NCBI GenBank assembly: GCA_964511265.1
Contig: CAZEES010000025.1
Coordinates: forward strand, 1-17,157
Length of the DNA stretch: 17,157 nucleotides
Source: Nitrosopelagicus sp964511265
Lineage (GTDB): Archaea > Thermoproteota > Nitrososphaeria > Nitrososphaerales > Nitrosopumilaceae
Reading direction: 5' to 3'
The position numbers and the translations under genes were made by a program. Numbering within the stretch: position 1 is the first letter of the stretch; each line of letters begins with the position of its first letter. A model generated the notes under the pieces. That model worked only from the letters and a program-made list of their open reading frames with translations, searched no databases and was not told the DNA's origin. Below are positions 6,992-14,266 of the stretch, in pieces.

Positions 6992-8077
6992 TTATTTATC
7001 TTGATCTTTAAAGTATGGAATAACTTTGCTAGCAAACTTATCAATAGACCCAAAGTAATTTGAACCCCAGAATCTTACTACAAAATGATTTACTCCTGCT
7101 TTAAGGAATTTCTCAAACACTTCGATTACATCGTCTGGTGTACCAACTCCCGTTGATGATCTTGCAATCTTGTCTGGAATTGTTGTTGCAGCCTCTCTCA
7201 TCTTTACAATCCAGTCTTGGTTAGACATTGAGTATTCTGTAAAGTACTTTTTAAAATCAAATCCTTCTATTTCTTTCAATTCGTGAACTCTAAGAATCTC
7301 TGGTTTAAACAAACTAACTTTGACTGCCTCTTTCATCTTAGCCCATGATGTTTCTGCATCCTCTGAAAAGTATACGTCAATATCTAACGCCATTTGGAAA
7401 TCTTGTTTTTCTTCTTCTGTTCTTTCATTCTCGTTCATTGAACTCATAATCTGATCTTTATGATCTTCAAATAATTCAGGCGTATATCCAATTGGTAACC
7501 ACCCATCTCCATACTTACCTGTCATCGCAAGTGTACGTTTTCCACCTGATGCCATGTAAATTGGAACATGTGGTTGTCTTACTGATTTTGCTTGTAGACA
7601 TGCTTCTGTTAACTGATAATACTTTCCTTCCCAGGTTTTTCTATTATCTGGATCTGAATCATAAAGTTGTTTTATGACTTGTAATTGTTCTTCAAATTTT
7701 GATACTGGTTTGTCAAATGGAATGTTGAATTCTTTTAAATTCTGTGCTTCTCCTGCACCAATTCCTAATGTTCCTCTTCCTTTTGATAATCTATCTAGTG
7801 TAATTGATGCTAGGGCAATGTTTGATGGATGTCTTCTTAATGCATCTGTCACACATGTTCCTAATTCCACATTGTTTGTCACTGCTGCAATTCCTGCAAG
7901 CATAACCCATGGATCATTGACAATTGCTTTACTCCATTGTGGAACATTTGAATGATCCATATACCAAATCGAATGGTATCCTGTTTTATCTGCTAGACTA
8001 CACGCTGTTAAAATTTGATCTTCAGTTAATCCTAATCTTGCAACATTTAATCCATTTTGAATTCCAAATTTGAGCAT
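6992..8077 (-). CDS. LLM-class (luciferase-like) F420- or flavin-dependent oxidoreductase
   Basis: The 361-residue protein is a TIM-barrel enzyme of the bacterial luciferase-like family. Visible features are GYHSIWYMDH (33-42), VELGTCVTDALRRHPSNIA (70-88), LDRLSKGRGTLGIGAGE (94-110) and VPIYMASGGKRTLAMTGKYG from about 172, all typical of F420-dependent members such as methylene-H4MPT reductase-like and glucose-6-phosphate dehydrogenase-like enzymes. Thaumarchaea make F420, so that cofactor is likely. The substrate is unknown; a full folate pathway gene (folD) nearby argues against assuming an H4MPT role. An AGGT five bases before the ATG may serve as a weak ribosome site, with a TATA-like GCTTTATTAAC near 8108-8118. 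It lies upstream of, and probably with, the PNPOx-fold gene. Confidence 0.88.
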   Translation of the reverse strand: MLKFGIQNGLNVARLGLTEDQILTACSLADKTGYHSIWYMDHSNVPQWSKAIVNDPWVMLAGIAAVTNNVELGTCVTDALRRHPSNIALASITLDRLSKGRGTLGIGAGEAQNLKEFNIPFDKPVSKFEEQLQVIKQLYDSDPDNRKTWEGKYYQLTEACLQAKSVRQPHVPIYMASGGKRTLAMTGKYGDGWLPIGYTPELFEDHKDQIMSSMNENERTEEEKQDFQMALDIDVYFSEDAETSWAKMKEAVKVSLFKPEILRVHELKEIEGFDFKKYFTEYSMSNQDWIVKMREAATTIPDKIARSSTGVGTPDDVIEVFEKFLKAGVNHFVVRFWGSNYFGSIDKFASKVIPYFKDQDK

Positions 8078-8107
8078 TTTACCTGTAAGTATGCAAGATT
8101 GGTTGTT

Positions 8108-8118
8108 AATAAAGCATA
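8108..8118 (-). promoter_or_regulatory. TATA-like box of the luciferase-like oxidoreductase gene
   Basis: The minus strand reads GCTTTATTAAC, centred about 36 bases before the ATG at 8077, which would give a leader of about ten bases containing AGGT. This suggests a promoter separate from that of the iron-ADH gene 90 bases upstream. Confidence 0.35.
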
Positions 8119-8166
8119 GCGGTTTTGATTGTCGTTAGAAAATAAAATATGAAAAAGAAATAATGG

Positions 8167-9111
8167 TTAGAGATTTCCGGCTTTAATATCATTAAGACAT
8201 TTCACAACATCTTCTTTTGAAATTGGAATTGGATTTGGATCCAAATGACCTTTATCTGTCATTACAACATCTGCTGCTTGATCAACGTCAGCTTTAAGGT
8301 CCAATTTATCAAATCCCATCTTCTCGATAATTTCTTTGAATCTATCGTAAAATATTGATTTGTTATGTTTGTGAGCCACTGTGGTACATGATGAAAGTGA
8401 ATAACCATGTGGCACACCTTCATTTGAAAAGACATATGATAATGCATGTCCTAATGTAGTTGAACAGTTTCCGAAGCCCATTCCCGATAACATTGAGCCA
8501 TATGGATAATTCTCTGGTTTGTCATTCATGATTGCATCATACAATACATCGAATGCTTGTTTACACAATGTTTTGGTAAGGTCATTTCCAAGTTTACTAT
8601 CATAACCCTCTGTTGCTTGTGCACATGCATCACATACTGAACTTTTGATAACTTGATCTGGTGTTCCATTCATAAAGTATGAATCAATTACTGCTCTATC
8701 TGCAAGGAATCTATCCTCTCTGAGTAATTTCTTTTTTCCATCAAACTTTAGAACACAATATGTTGTCATCTCTGCACCCGTTCCAAATGTTGTAGGAATT
8801 AGAATTTTTTCTACACCCATTTCTGATGCTGCATACTTTACAACATCCATTGAACTTCCTCCTCCTAATCCAATCATTGCACTAATGTTTTTAGATTTGT
8901 ATTCATCAATTACCTTATTGACCATCTCAATTGATGGTTCTGGTTGGACTTTGTCAAACAACAAGTAATCTTGTATGCCCATTTTTCCTAACCATTTGTC
9001 AGATAATTCTGGAGGAACAGTTGTTACTACCAGAGCATTCTTTGGATATTCAGCTTGTGATAATGCATCTTCCCCAAATTGAATTACTTTGGGAATTCTT
9101 ACTGTATCCAT
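8167..9111 (-). CDS. Iron-containing alcohol dehydrogenase family reductase
   Basis: The 314-residue protein has the two-domain Fe-ADH fold: a nucleotide-binding half with IGLGGGSSMDVVKYAA (80-95) and IPTTFGTGAEMT (105-116), then the metal domain. The four metal positions read Asp161, Gln165, His222 and His235 (DACAQATEGY, LGHALSY, VPHGYS); the second is normally histidine. It is shorter than most members (about 380 residues). An Fe-ADH family enzyme is the malonic semialdehyde reductase of the 3-hydroxypropionate/4-hydroxybutyrate cycle in Nitrosopumilus maritimus, so a semialdehyde reductase role in carbon fixation is a fair candidate; orthology is not shown here. Divergence from a glycerate kinase gene also allows a role in reducing a C3 aldehyde to glycerate. 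A TATA box lies 26 bases before the ATG, so the message is probably leaderless. Confidence 0.85.
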   Translation of the reverse strand: MDTVRIPKVIQFGEDALSQAEYPKNALVVTTVPPELSDKWLGKMGIQDYLLFDKVQPEPSIEMVNKVIDEYKSKNISAMIGLGGGSSMDVVKYAASEMGVEKILIPTTFGTGAEMTTYCVLKFDGKKKLLREDRFLADRAVIDSYFMNGTPDQVIKSSVCDACAQATEGYDSKLGNDLTKTLCKQAFDVLYDAIMNDKPENYPYGSMLSGMGFGNCSTTLGHALSYVFSNEGVPHGYSLSSCTTVAHKHNKSIFYDRFKEIIEKMGFDKLDLKADVDQAADVVMTDKGHLDPNPIPISKEDVVKCLNDIKAGNL

Positions 9112-9132
9112 AAGTCATGTAGAATAACTATT

Positions 9133-9142
9133 CTTTTTATAC
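9133..9142 (-). promoter_or_regulatory. TATA box and BRE of the iron-ADH gene
   Basis: The minus strand reads GTATAAAAAG preceded by GGAAG, centred 26 bases before the ATG at 9111. It is the best TATA box in the window and predicts a leaderless message. It lies in the 77-base region shared with the divergent glycerate kinase gene. Confidence 0.65.
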
Positions 9143-9188
9143 CTTCCAATATCAAAAACTTAAGTTGTTTTCATGTTACATTAGTTAA

Positions 9189-10472
9189 TTGATCAAAAAT
9201 CCTTCAAAATTAACTTTGAATAGTGATTCTAAAGCAATTCTCTCAATACTAAATGAAGGTCTTGAGATATCTAATCCCTCTCTTCATCTTAAAAAACACA
9301 TTTTGAAAAACAAAATTCAATTTAACTCATCTCAAATAGATCTAAAAACATACAATCATCTGTTTTTGGTTGCTATTGGAAAATCTGCTGGCAGAATGGC
9401 AGAATTCATCTCTAAAAAAATAGATTTCAAAAAGGGAATAATTGTAGTGCCAAAAGGTGTCATTCCAAAAATAAAAAAATCTACATTTGAAATTATAAAT
9501 GCTGGTCATCCACTTCCAAACCAAAATAGTTTCAAAGCTGGTAAAAATTTGGTCTCATTTTTGAAGCAAACTACAAAAAATGACTTTGTAGTATTTCTGA
9601 TATCTGGTGGTGGCTCTGCATTGTCTATTTATCCTAATTCAATATCTCTACAAGATAAAATACTTGTAAATGAAAAACTAATCCAATCTGGGGCTAACAT
9701 TAACGAAATTGCATGTATTCGTAAGCATCTGTCACTGATTAAAGGAGGACGCCTTATCCAAAATATGAATTGCACTGGAATATCATTTCTTATTTCTGAT
9801 GTAATTGGAGATGACATTGGCTCAATCTCTTCAGGAATAACTTATTGTGATGAATCATCTTTCCGAGATGCAATCAAAATTGTTAAAAAATTCTCACTTG
9901 AAAGAAAACTTCCAAAATCTGCATTGTCTGTCTTAAAATCTGGCTTGAATGGAAAAATCCCTGAAACACCAAAAAAACCTAAAATTAAAAATTTTATAAT
10001 TTTAAACAACCACATATGTCTTTCCCATATGAAAAAAAAATCTAAAAAATTAGGATACACAACAAGTATAATCCCAAATATTATTGGTAATCTTAACCAA
10101 GTTACAAATACCATTGCAAATGTTGCATTAACTTCAAAAAATCGCTGCATAGTTTTTGGCGGAGAGCCTACTGTTCATGTAACTGGTAAAGGAAAAGGTG
10201 GACGTAATCAGGAACTTGTTTTACGTTTGTATGAAAAATTAAAACACAACAAACACAATTTTACAATTGCATCTATTGGAACTGATGGTATTGATGGAAA
10301 TACAAAATTTGCAGGTGCTATGTTTTCTACAGAGTATGAATACAATGGTAAATCATATCTGAAAAATAATGATTCGTCATCATTTTTTAAAAAATTTGGT
10401 GGACTAATTAAAACTGGCATCACTCAAAATAATGTAAATGATATTGGTGTAATTATCAGACATATCCGGTAG
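9189..10472 (+). CDS. Glycerate 2-kinase, DUF4147/MOFRL type
   Basis: This family phosphorylates D-glycerate to 2-phosphoglycerate, feeding lower glycolysis/gluconeogenesis. The 427-residue protein has both domains. The N-terminal DUF4147 part shows AIGKSAGRM (62-70, with the conserved Lys65), NAGHPLP (104-110), ISGGGSALS (138-146), and SDVIGDDIGSISSG (203-216). The C-terminal MOFRL part shows FGGEPTV (323-329), GKGGRNQEL (335-343) and GTDGIDG (364-370). All the signature motifs look intact. The start is TTG at 9189, with an in-frame TAA at 9186-9188, so there is no longer form. It diverges from the iron-ADH gene, and its 3' end overlaps the convergent 146-residue gene by 17 bases. A weak TATA-like CTTAAGTT lies near 9159-9166. 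Confidence 0.9.
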   Translation: MIKNPSKLTLNSDSKAILSILNEGLEISNPSLHLKKHILKNKIQFNSSQIDLKTYNHLFLVAIGKSAGRMAEFISKKIDFKKGIIVVPKGVIPKIKKSTFEIINAGHPLPNQNSFKAGKNLVSFLKQTTKNDFVVFLISGGGSALSIYPNSISLQDKILVNEKLIQSGANINEIACIRKHLSLIKGGRLIQNMNCTGISFLISDVIGDDIGSISSGITYCDESSFRDAIKIVKKFSLERKLPKSALSVLKSGLNGKIPETPKKPKIKNFIILNNHICLSHMKKKSKKLGYTTSIIPNIIGNLNQVTNTIANVALTSKNRCIVFGGEPTVHVTGKGKGGRNQELVLRLYEKLKHNKHNFTIASIGTDGIDGNTKFAGAMFSTEYEYNGKSYLKNNDSSSFFKKFGGLIKTGITQNNVNDIGVIIRHIR

Positions 10473-10896
10473 AATCTCTACCTGCAGTATCCTCTTTTGT
10501 AAATAGATGTTTTGTTGCTATATTTTTTTCAGATTCAATAAATTGATAATTAATTTTCAGACTTCGATGATCTGTTAATTGATTGATAAAGTAAATCTTA
10601 TCCTTGATTATCTGATTATCACTTTCATTCTCTTTAGTCAGAATTCCATACATCCTTTCTGAATCACACATGACATTTACCGTATCATGGTCTTTGATGA
10701 TGTACACTCCTAATCCCCAGTAAATTCCTACATGTAATGCAACAAATTTTGATTCTTCATTATCTTTTATGTCTAATTTCCCACCTGAAAGATAAGCAGG
10801 TGGGTGTTCTCTGATTTGATCTGCAATCTTATCTCCTGTTTTTATTGACCATGAATACTCTTTCACATTGCCATCAAAGAAAATATCATGTTCCAT
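10456..10896 (-). CDS. Conserved-looking protein of unknown function (146 residues)
   Basis: I do not recognise this protein. It is mixed alpha/beta without signal peptide or membrane helix. The middle contains a hydrophobic strand pair FVALHVGIYWGLGVYII (51-67), followed by VNVMCDSERMYG (73-84), then INQLTDHRSLKINYQFI (104-120), which reads like the core of a compact beta-rich or RNase H-like fold, but no catalytic motif can be assigned. The tail KEDTAGRDSTGYV is polar. The 3' end overlaps the glycerate kinase gene by 17 bases in convergent orientation. A TATA-like element on the minus strand at 10922-10931 (ATTTAATAGA) is placed for a message with only a few leader bases. It diverges from the 68-residue gene across 76 bases. 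Confidence 0.7.
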   Translation of the reverse strand: MEHDIFFDGNVKEYSWSIKTGDKIADQIREHPPAYLSGGKLDIKDNEESKFVALHVGIYWGLGVYIIKDHDTVNVMCDSERMYGILTKENESDNQIIKDKIYFINQLTDHRSLKINYQFIESEKNIATKHLFTKEDTAGRDSTGYV

Positions 10897-10972
10897 TAGT
10901 CAATCAAAAAGGTGTTTTTAGTCTATTAAATTTGTATTCTGGTCTTAATGATCCACATCGAAATAAATTTTC

Positions 10973-11179
10973 ATGATGAAATCCCATAGCTTTTTCAGAA
11001 AAATGGTTGATGAATTAGTTGAATTCTCAGAACATGACCCAGAATTGGCAGATGGAATAAAATGGCTTGATAGTCAGGCGCAAAAAAAGGGAATCACATT
11101 CTATGATATGGTCTTTGAAGTATTGTATAGCCACGACATTAATTCAAAAGCACAAAACTGGTTAAAAACAAGAAATTAA
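10973..11179 (+). CDS. Small helical protein of unknown function (68 residues)
   Basis: I do not recognise it. The product is mostly helical and charged: FFRKMVDELVEFSEHDPELA (7-26), then IKWLDSQAQKKGITFYDMVF (29-48) and a basic end NWLKTRN. There are no cysteines or membrane segments. Two consecutive ATG codons (10973 and 10976) are equally possible starts. The pattern of a short helix pair resembles small regulatory or protein-interaction subunits, but this is only an impression. It ends one base before the stop of the convergent citrate synthase gene. Confidence 0.65.
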   Translation: MMKSHSFFRKMVDELVEFSEHDPELADGIKWLDSQAQKKGITFYDMVFEVLYSHDINSKAQNWLKTRN

Positions 11180-11180
11180 T

Positions 11181-12344
11181 TTATTTTCGTTCTTGAATTG
11201 GTATGTAAGTACATCCTTGCGGTCCTTCATATTTCCCAATGTATGTTGCCTTTGGTCTGTATAACATTGGTTTTGGGGCTGCCTCTGCAAATTTTTCTTC
11301 AATTACATGTGCCGCCCATCCAGATACTCGTGATATTGCAAAAATTGGAGTATTCAAGTCCATTGGAACATCTAACATGTAGTAAACGGATGCGCTGTAC
11401 AGGTCTACGTTTGGGAAGATGTCTCGCTCTTTTCTATTTTTCATTATCTCTGCAGTAATATCTTCTACTTTCTTTGTAATATTGAACCATGGTAATCCCA
11501 TCTTCTCAGATAATTTCTTTGATAATTCTTTTAGAACCATTGAACGTGGATCAACTGTCTTGTAAACTGCATGTCCCATTCCCATAATTCTATCTCCACT
11601 TTCAATCTTTGATTTGACCCAATTTTCAACATTTTCTTCATTTTTGATATTCAATAACATTTTCATGACTTCAAAATTCGCCCCTCCATGAAGCTCTCCA
11701 CTTAATGCACCAACTGCTGCGCTTACTGCTGAATACATATGAGCTCGAGTTGATGCAACTTCTCTTGCAGCAAAAGTTGACGCATTGAATGTATGGTCTG
11801 CATGTAAAATTAAACAGACATCAAACACTCTTTCCATCTCTTTATCGGGTTTATTTCCAGTGAGCATATAGAGGAAATTTGACGCATGACTTAGTTCTGG
11901 GTCAGGCTGAATTGGTTCTTTATCATTCCTAACTCTGTCCCAACTTGCAATTATGGTCGGTACTTTTGAAATAAGATTAATTGCTCTTTGTTGGCTTATC
12001 TCCATCTCTGAACCTTTTTCATCATAGTATCCTGCAAGCGCTGCAACAAATGCCTGTAGCACGTCCATCGGATGGGCATTTTTTCTCCAATTTCTCATAT
12101 TTTTTTGCATTTGTTCTGGTATTGTCCTTGCTTCTCTGAGCTTGGTACAAAACTCACCAAATTCTGTTTTATTTGGTAAATGATCATGTAAAAGCAAAAA
12201 ACAGCATTCTTCAAAATTTGAATTTTTTGTTAAATCTAATACATCAAATCCACGATAAATCAACTTGCCTTTCTCTCCATCAATTAGAGAAATTTTTGTG
12301 TCCGCAATTGGAATATTTCTTAATCCAATATTTTTGGTTTCCAT
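11181..12344 (-). CDS. gltA: Citrate synthase
   Basis: The enzyme condenses acetyl-CoA and oxaloacetate to citrate. In autotrophic thaumarchaea it serves an incomplete or biosynthetic TCA route to 2-oxoglutarate; that role is known for the group, not read here. The 387-residue length matches the short archaeal/Gram-positive dimer type. Conserved parts are IYRGFDVLDL (29-38), HADHTFNAST (181-190), GELHGGAN (216-223), GMGHAVYK (255-262) and DLYSASVYYML (314-324), giving catalytic His219, His258 and Asp314. The C-terminus with LYRPKATYIG (361-370) is the usual CoA/phosphate end. Methylcitrate synthases look similar, so 2-methylcitrate activity cannot be excluded. A TATA box centred 26 bases before the ATG predicts a leaderless message. 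Confidence 0.94.
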   Translation of the reverse strand: METKNIGLRNIPIADTKISLIDGEKGKLIYRGFDVLDLTKNSNFEECCFLLLHDHLPNKTEFGEFCTKLREARTIPEQMQKNMRNWRKNAHPMDVLQAFVAALAGYYDEKGSEMEISQQRAINLISKVPTIIASWDRVRNDKEPIQPDPELSHASNFLYMLTGNKPDKEMERVFDVCLILHADHTFNASTFAAREVASTRAHMYSAVSAAVGALSGELHGGANFEVMKMLLNIKNEENVENWVKSKIESGDRIMGMGHAVYKTVDPRSMVLKELSKKLSEKMGLPWFNITKKVEDITAEIMKNRKERDIFPNVDLYSASVYYMLDVPMDLNTPIFAISRVSGWAAHVIEEKFAEAAPKPMLYRPKATYIGKYEGPQGCTYIPIQERK

Positions 12345-12365
12345 ACTTGTATCGTTATTTTTTGG

Positions 12366-12377
12366 CTTTTAAATTTT
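12366..12377 (-). promoter_or_regulatory. TATA box of citrate synthase
   Basis: The minus strand reads AAAATTTAAAAG, with the TTTAAAA core centred 26 bases before the ATG at 12344. This predicts that transcription starts at or next to the start codon. Confidence 0.55.
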
Positions 12378-12481
12378 CAATCAGTTTACTGAATATTCTT
12401 CATTATCAGTCAATTATTTTCAGTACAGAAAGTCTAAAGAATCAAAGCTTGAGCATATTACGTCATATTTCATTAATCTAC

Positions 12482-12673
12482 ATGTCGTCCCTATCTGAAC
12501 GTGAAATGAGAAAAAAAATTGATGAGGAAATTCTCAATGCCTCGCCTGAATTTTTACAGATAATCCAAAAATTTGATCAAAAAAACCAACTGAACTATTC
12601 AACAATCTATGAGATTTATTCCACAATCCTCAACTCCAAAAAAACAGTCTCACCAAAATCAAAATCAAAATAA
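12482..12673 (+). CDS. Small charged protein of unknown function (63 residues)
   Basis: From the ATG at 12482 the product begins MSSLSEREMRKKIDEEILNA, continues with a helical SPEFLQIIQKFDQKNQLNYS and ends in a lysine/serine-rich tail. The frame stays open far upstream (to 12173) but that part lies antisense inside citrate synthase, is low-complexity and leucine-rich, and is rejected. A TATA-like GAGCATATTA at 12451-12460 is centred 26 bases before this ATG, supporting the short form. It ends 41 bases before the DHH protein gene. I do not recognise a family. Confidence 0.6.
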   Translation: MSSLSEREMRKKIDEEILNASPEFLQIIQKFDQKNQLNYSTIYEIYSTILNSKKTVSPKSKSK

Positions 12674-12681
12674 CCATTTTT

Positions 12682-12691
12682 GGTTTAAATG
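12682..12691 (+). promoter_or_regulatory. TATA box of the DHH phosphoesterase gene
   Basis: GGTTTAAATGAG-type sequence with a TTTAAAT core, centred about 28 bases before the ATG at 12715. It predicts a leaderless or nearly leaderless message covering the DHH and hemerythrin genes. Confidence 0.45.
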
Positions 12692-12714
12692 AGGGTTATC
12701 TAATTTTAACATAA

Positions 12715-13710
12715 ATGGCAGCCAAAATTAAAAAATCAAAAATTGTATGTGTATCTCATAAAGAAGATGCAGATGGTATTAGCTCTGCAGCATTAATCAA
12801 GCAGGCATTTGGAGGTGAAACAATCCTTGTAGATTATCCAGGAATGATGGATGATATTGAGCCTCTTAGAGATGATGAATCACTAAAGGAATTATACATC
12901 TGTGATCTTGGACTAAATAAAAAAAATGAATGTGACTTTGTTGAATTTCTAACACAATTACGAAAGCGTAGAGTCAAAATTGCATATATCGATCATCATG
13001 ATCTTGATAAAAAAATTATCAAACAATTAGAAAAAATCAAAGTCAAAGTAGTACATGACACAAATGAATGTGCATCTGTTCAAGTTTACAATACATACAA
13101 AAGAAAATTAAATGATCATGCCGCTTTTGTTGCTGCATGTGCTGCCATAACTGATTATATGGAAGATAGACCAATTGGCTCCAAACTACTTCAAATCTTT
13201 GATAGACAGTTTGCATTGATTAGTGCAACTGTGATGACATACAATATTGTTGGTCATCAAAAAGAACTTGATTATCTACTTTATCTTGTAGATGAACTTA
13301 GTGAATCAAAATACCCTCATGAAATTCCAAATTCATTTGAATTTGCACAATTACAAGTTGAAAAACTTGCATCAATAATTTCCAAAGTTAAAAAAAATAT
13401 GAAACTAAAAAAGAATCTAGGTTACATGGAAATTACTGATTCTGGTGCAAGTGGTGCTGTAAATTTTGTCCTTGGTTTATCTGGAAAAGATGTTGGTGTG
13501 GCATACAAAGAACGAGTTGACTATGGTGTTTATGCAGTTTCTGTAAGGGGTTCAAAACAATGTAAAATTCATCTTGGAAAACTTGTTAACAAAATAGCAA
13601 CTGATGTTGGTGGTTCTGGTGGTGGTCATGACAAAGCGTGTGGAGCATCAATTCCAAAACCAAAAATAACAAAATTCATCAATGCGATTAATTCTGCATT
13701 GGAGAAATAA
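12715..13710 (+). CDS. DHH/DHHA1 family phosphoesterase
   Basis: The 331-residue protein has the DHH-type metal centre: SHKEDADGISSAA (14-26, His15, Asp18, Asp20), CDLG (63-66, Asp64), IDHHD (92-96, the DHH motif) and an aspartate in ITDYMED (145-151, Asp147). The DHHA1 substrate-binding part follows, ending in GGSGGGHDKACGASI (299-313). The superfamily includes RecJ-like nucleases, nanoRNases (NrnA) and cyclic dinucleotide phosphodiesterases; the length fits a stand-alone nuclease/phosphodiesterase of the archaeal type, and I cannot choose the substrate. There is no membrane helix or PAS/GGDEF domain. The downstream hemerythrin gene starts one base after the stop, so they form an operon. Confidence 0.88.
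   Translation: MAAKIKKSKIVCVSHKEDADGISSAALIKQAFGGETILVDYPGMMDDIEPLRDDESLKELYICDLGLNKKNECDFVEFLTQLRKRRVKIAYIDHHDLDKKIIKQLEKIKVKVVHDTNECASVQVYNTYKRKLNDHAAFVAACAAITDYMEDRPIGSKLLQIFDRQFALISATVMTYNIVGHQKELDYLLYLVDELSESKYPHEIPNSFEFAQLQVEKLASIISKVKKNMKLKKNLGYMEITDSGASGAVNFVLGLSGKDVGVAYKERVDYGVYAVSVRGSKQCKIHLGKLVNKIATDVGGSGGGHDKACGASIPKPKITKFINAINSALEK
13701..13704 (+). promoter_or_regulatory. Ribosome binding site GGAG for the hemerythrin-like gene
   Basis: GGAG lies within the last codons of the DHH gene, seven bases before the ATG at 13712. It decides the start against the upstream ATG at 13682 and is one of few clear Shine-Dalgarno sites in the window, as expected for an internal operon gene. 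Confidence 0.55.
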
Positions 13711-13711
13711 C

Positions 13712-14266
13712 ATGTCTACTCAATCACTAAGAAAAGATCATCAATTAATTGAAAAAGTTTTACATGCTTTAGATGCAACCATCAAACTTCTGAAGGATGG
13801 AAAACAAATTCCTGAACAAATCTTACTTCCCACGCTTGATTTTACTCAAAATTTTACTGATGTGTGTCATCATGGAAAAGAAGAAGAGGTATTGTTCCCT
13901 GCTCTGGAAAAAGCAGGTCTGCCTTCTAATATGGGGCCAATCCATATGATGCTACTTGATCATAAACGAACAAAAGAGATTGCAGAACACATTGATTTAT
14001 CATCAAAAAAATATCTTGAAAATGGAGACTCATCTTATCTTATAGAAGCATTAGAACTCTATGTTCAACATGTTACTGAGCACTTGTGGAAAGAGAATAA
14101 TCGACTATTCATGATGGCTGAAGCTCGACTAAACTATGCTGCAAAAGAAGTTGATAAAAATTTGGAAGAAGTTGAAGAAAAAAAACTTAATGAGCTTGGA
14201 AAATCTCGCTCACACTATGAATCCATTGCAGACGAATTAGAAAAAAATGTTTCTGAAATTAATTAG
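13712..14266 (+). CDS. Hemerythrin-like (HHE cation-binding) protein
   Basis: The 184-residue protein has a four-helix HHE domain: RKDHQLIEKVL (7-17, His10), DVCHHGKEEEVLFPAL (50-65, His54, Glu58), MMLLDHKRTKEIAEHI (79-94, His84) and YVQHVTEHLWKEN (117-129, His120, His124), a full set of di-iron ligands. The family binds oxygen or senses oxygen, NO or iron. Residues 140-184 add a charged, Glu/Lys-rich helix that may form a coiled coil. The ATG at 13712 is chosen over 13682 because the longer form reads into the DHH gene, and GGAG at 13701-13704 lies seven bases upstream as a ribosome site, giving translational coupling to the DHH gene. Confidence 0.87.
   Translation: MSTQSLRKDHQLIEKVLHALDATIKLLKDGKQIPEQILLPTLDFTQNFTDVCHHGKEEEVLFPALEKAGLPSNMGPIHMMLLDHKRTKEIAEHIDLSSKKYLENGDSSYLIEALELYVQHVTEHLWKENNRLFMMAEARLNYAAKEVDKNLEEVEEKKLNELGKSRSHYESIADELEKNVSEIN

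Noticed and set aside
10973..10979. C/D-box RNA signal (ATGATGA)
   Set aside because: It is the double ATG start of the 68-residue gene, and no properly spaced D box or second C'/D' pair was seen.
12173..12481. Upstream extension of the 63-residue gene to a 166-residue ORF
   Set aside because: The extra part lies antisense over the 5' end of citrate synthase, is leucine-rich and low in complexity, and the ATG at 12482 has its own TATA-like element at the right distance.
13682..13711. ATG at 13682 as start of the hemerythrin-like gene
   Set aside because: It would overlap the DHH gene and add MRLILHWRNN, with no ribosome site; GGAG supports the ATG at 13712.
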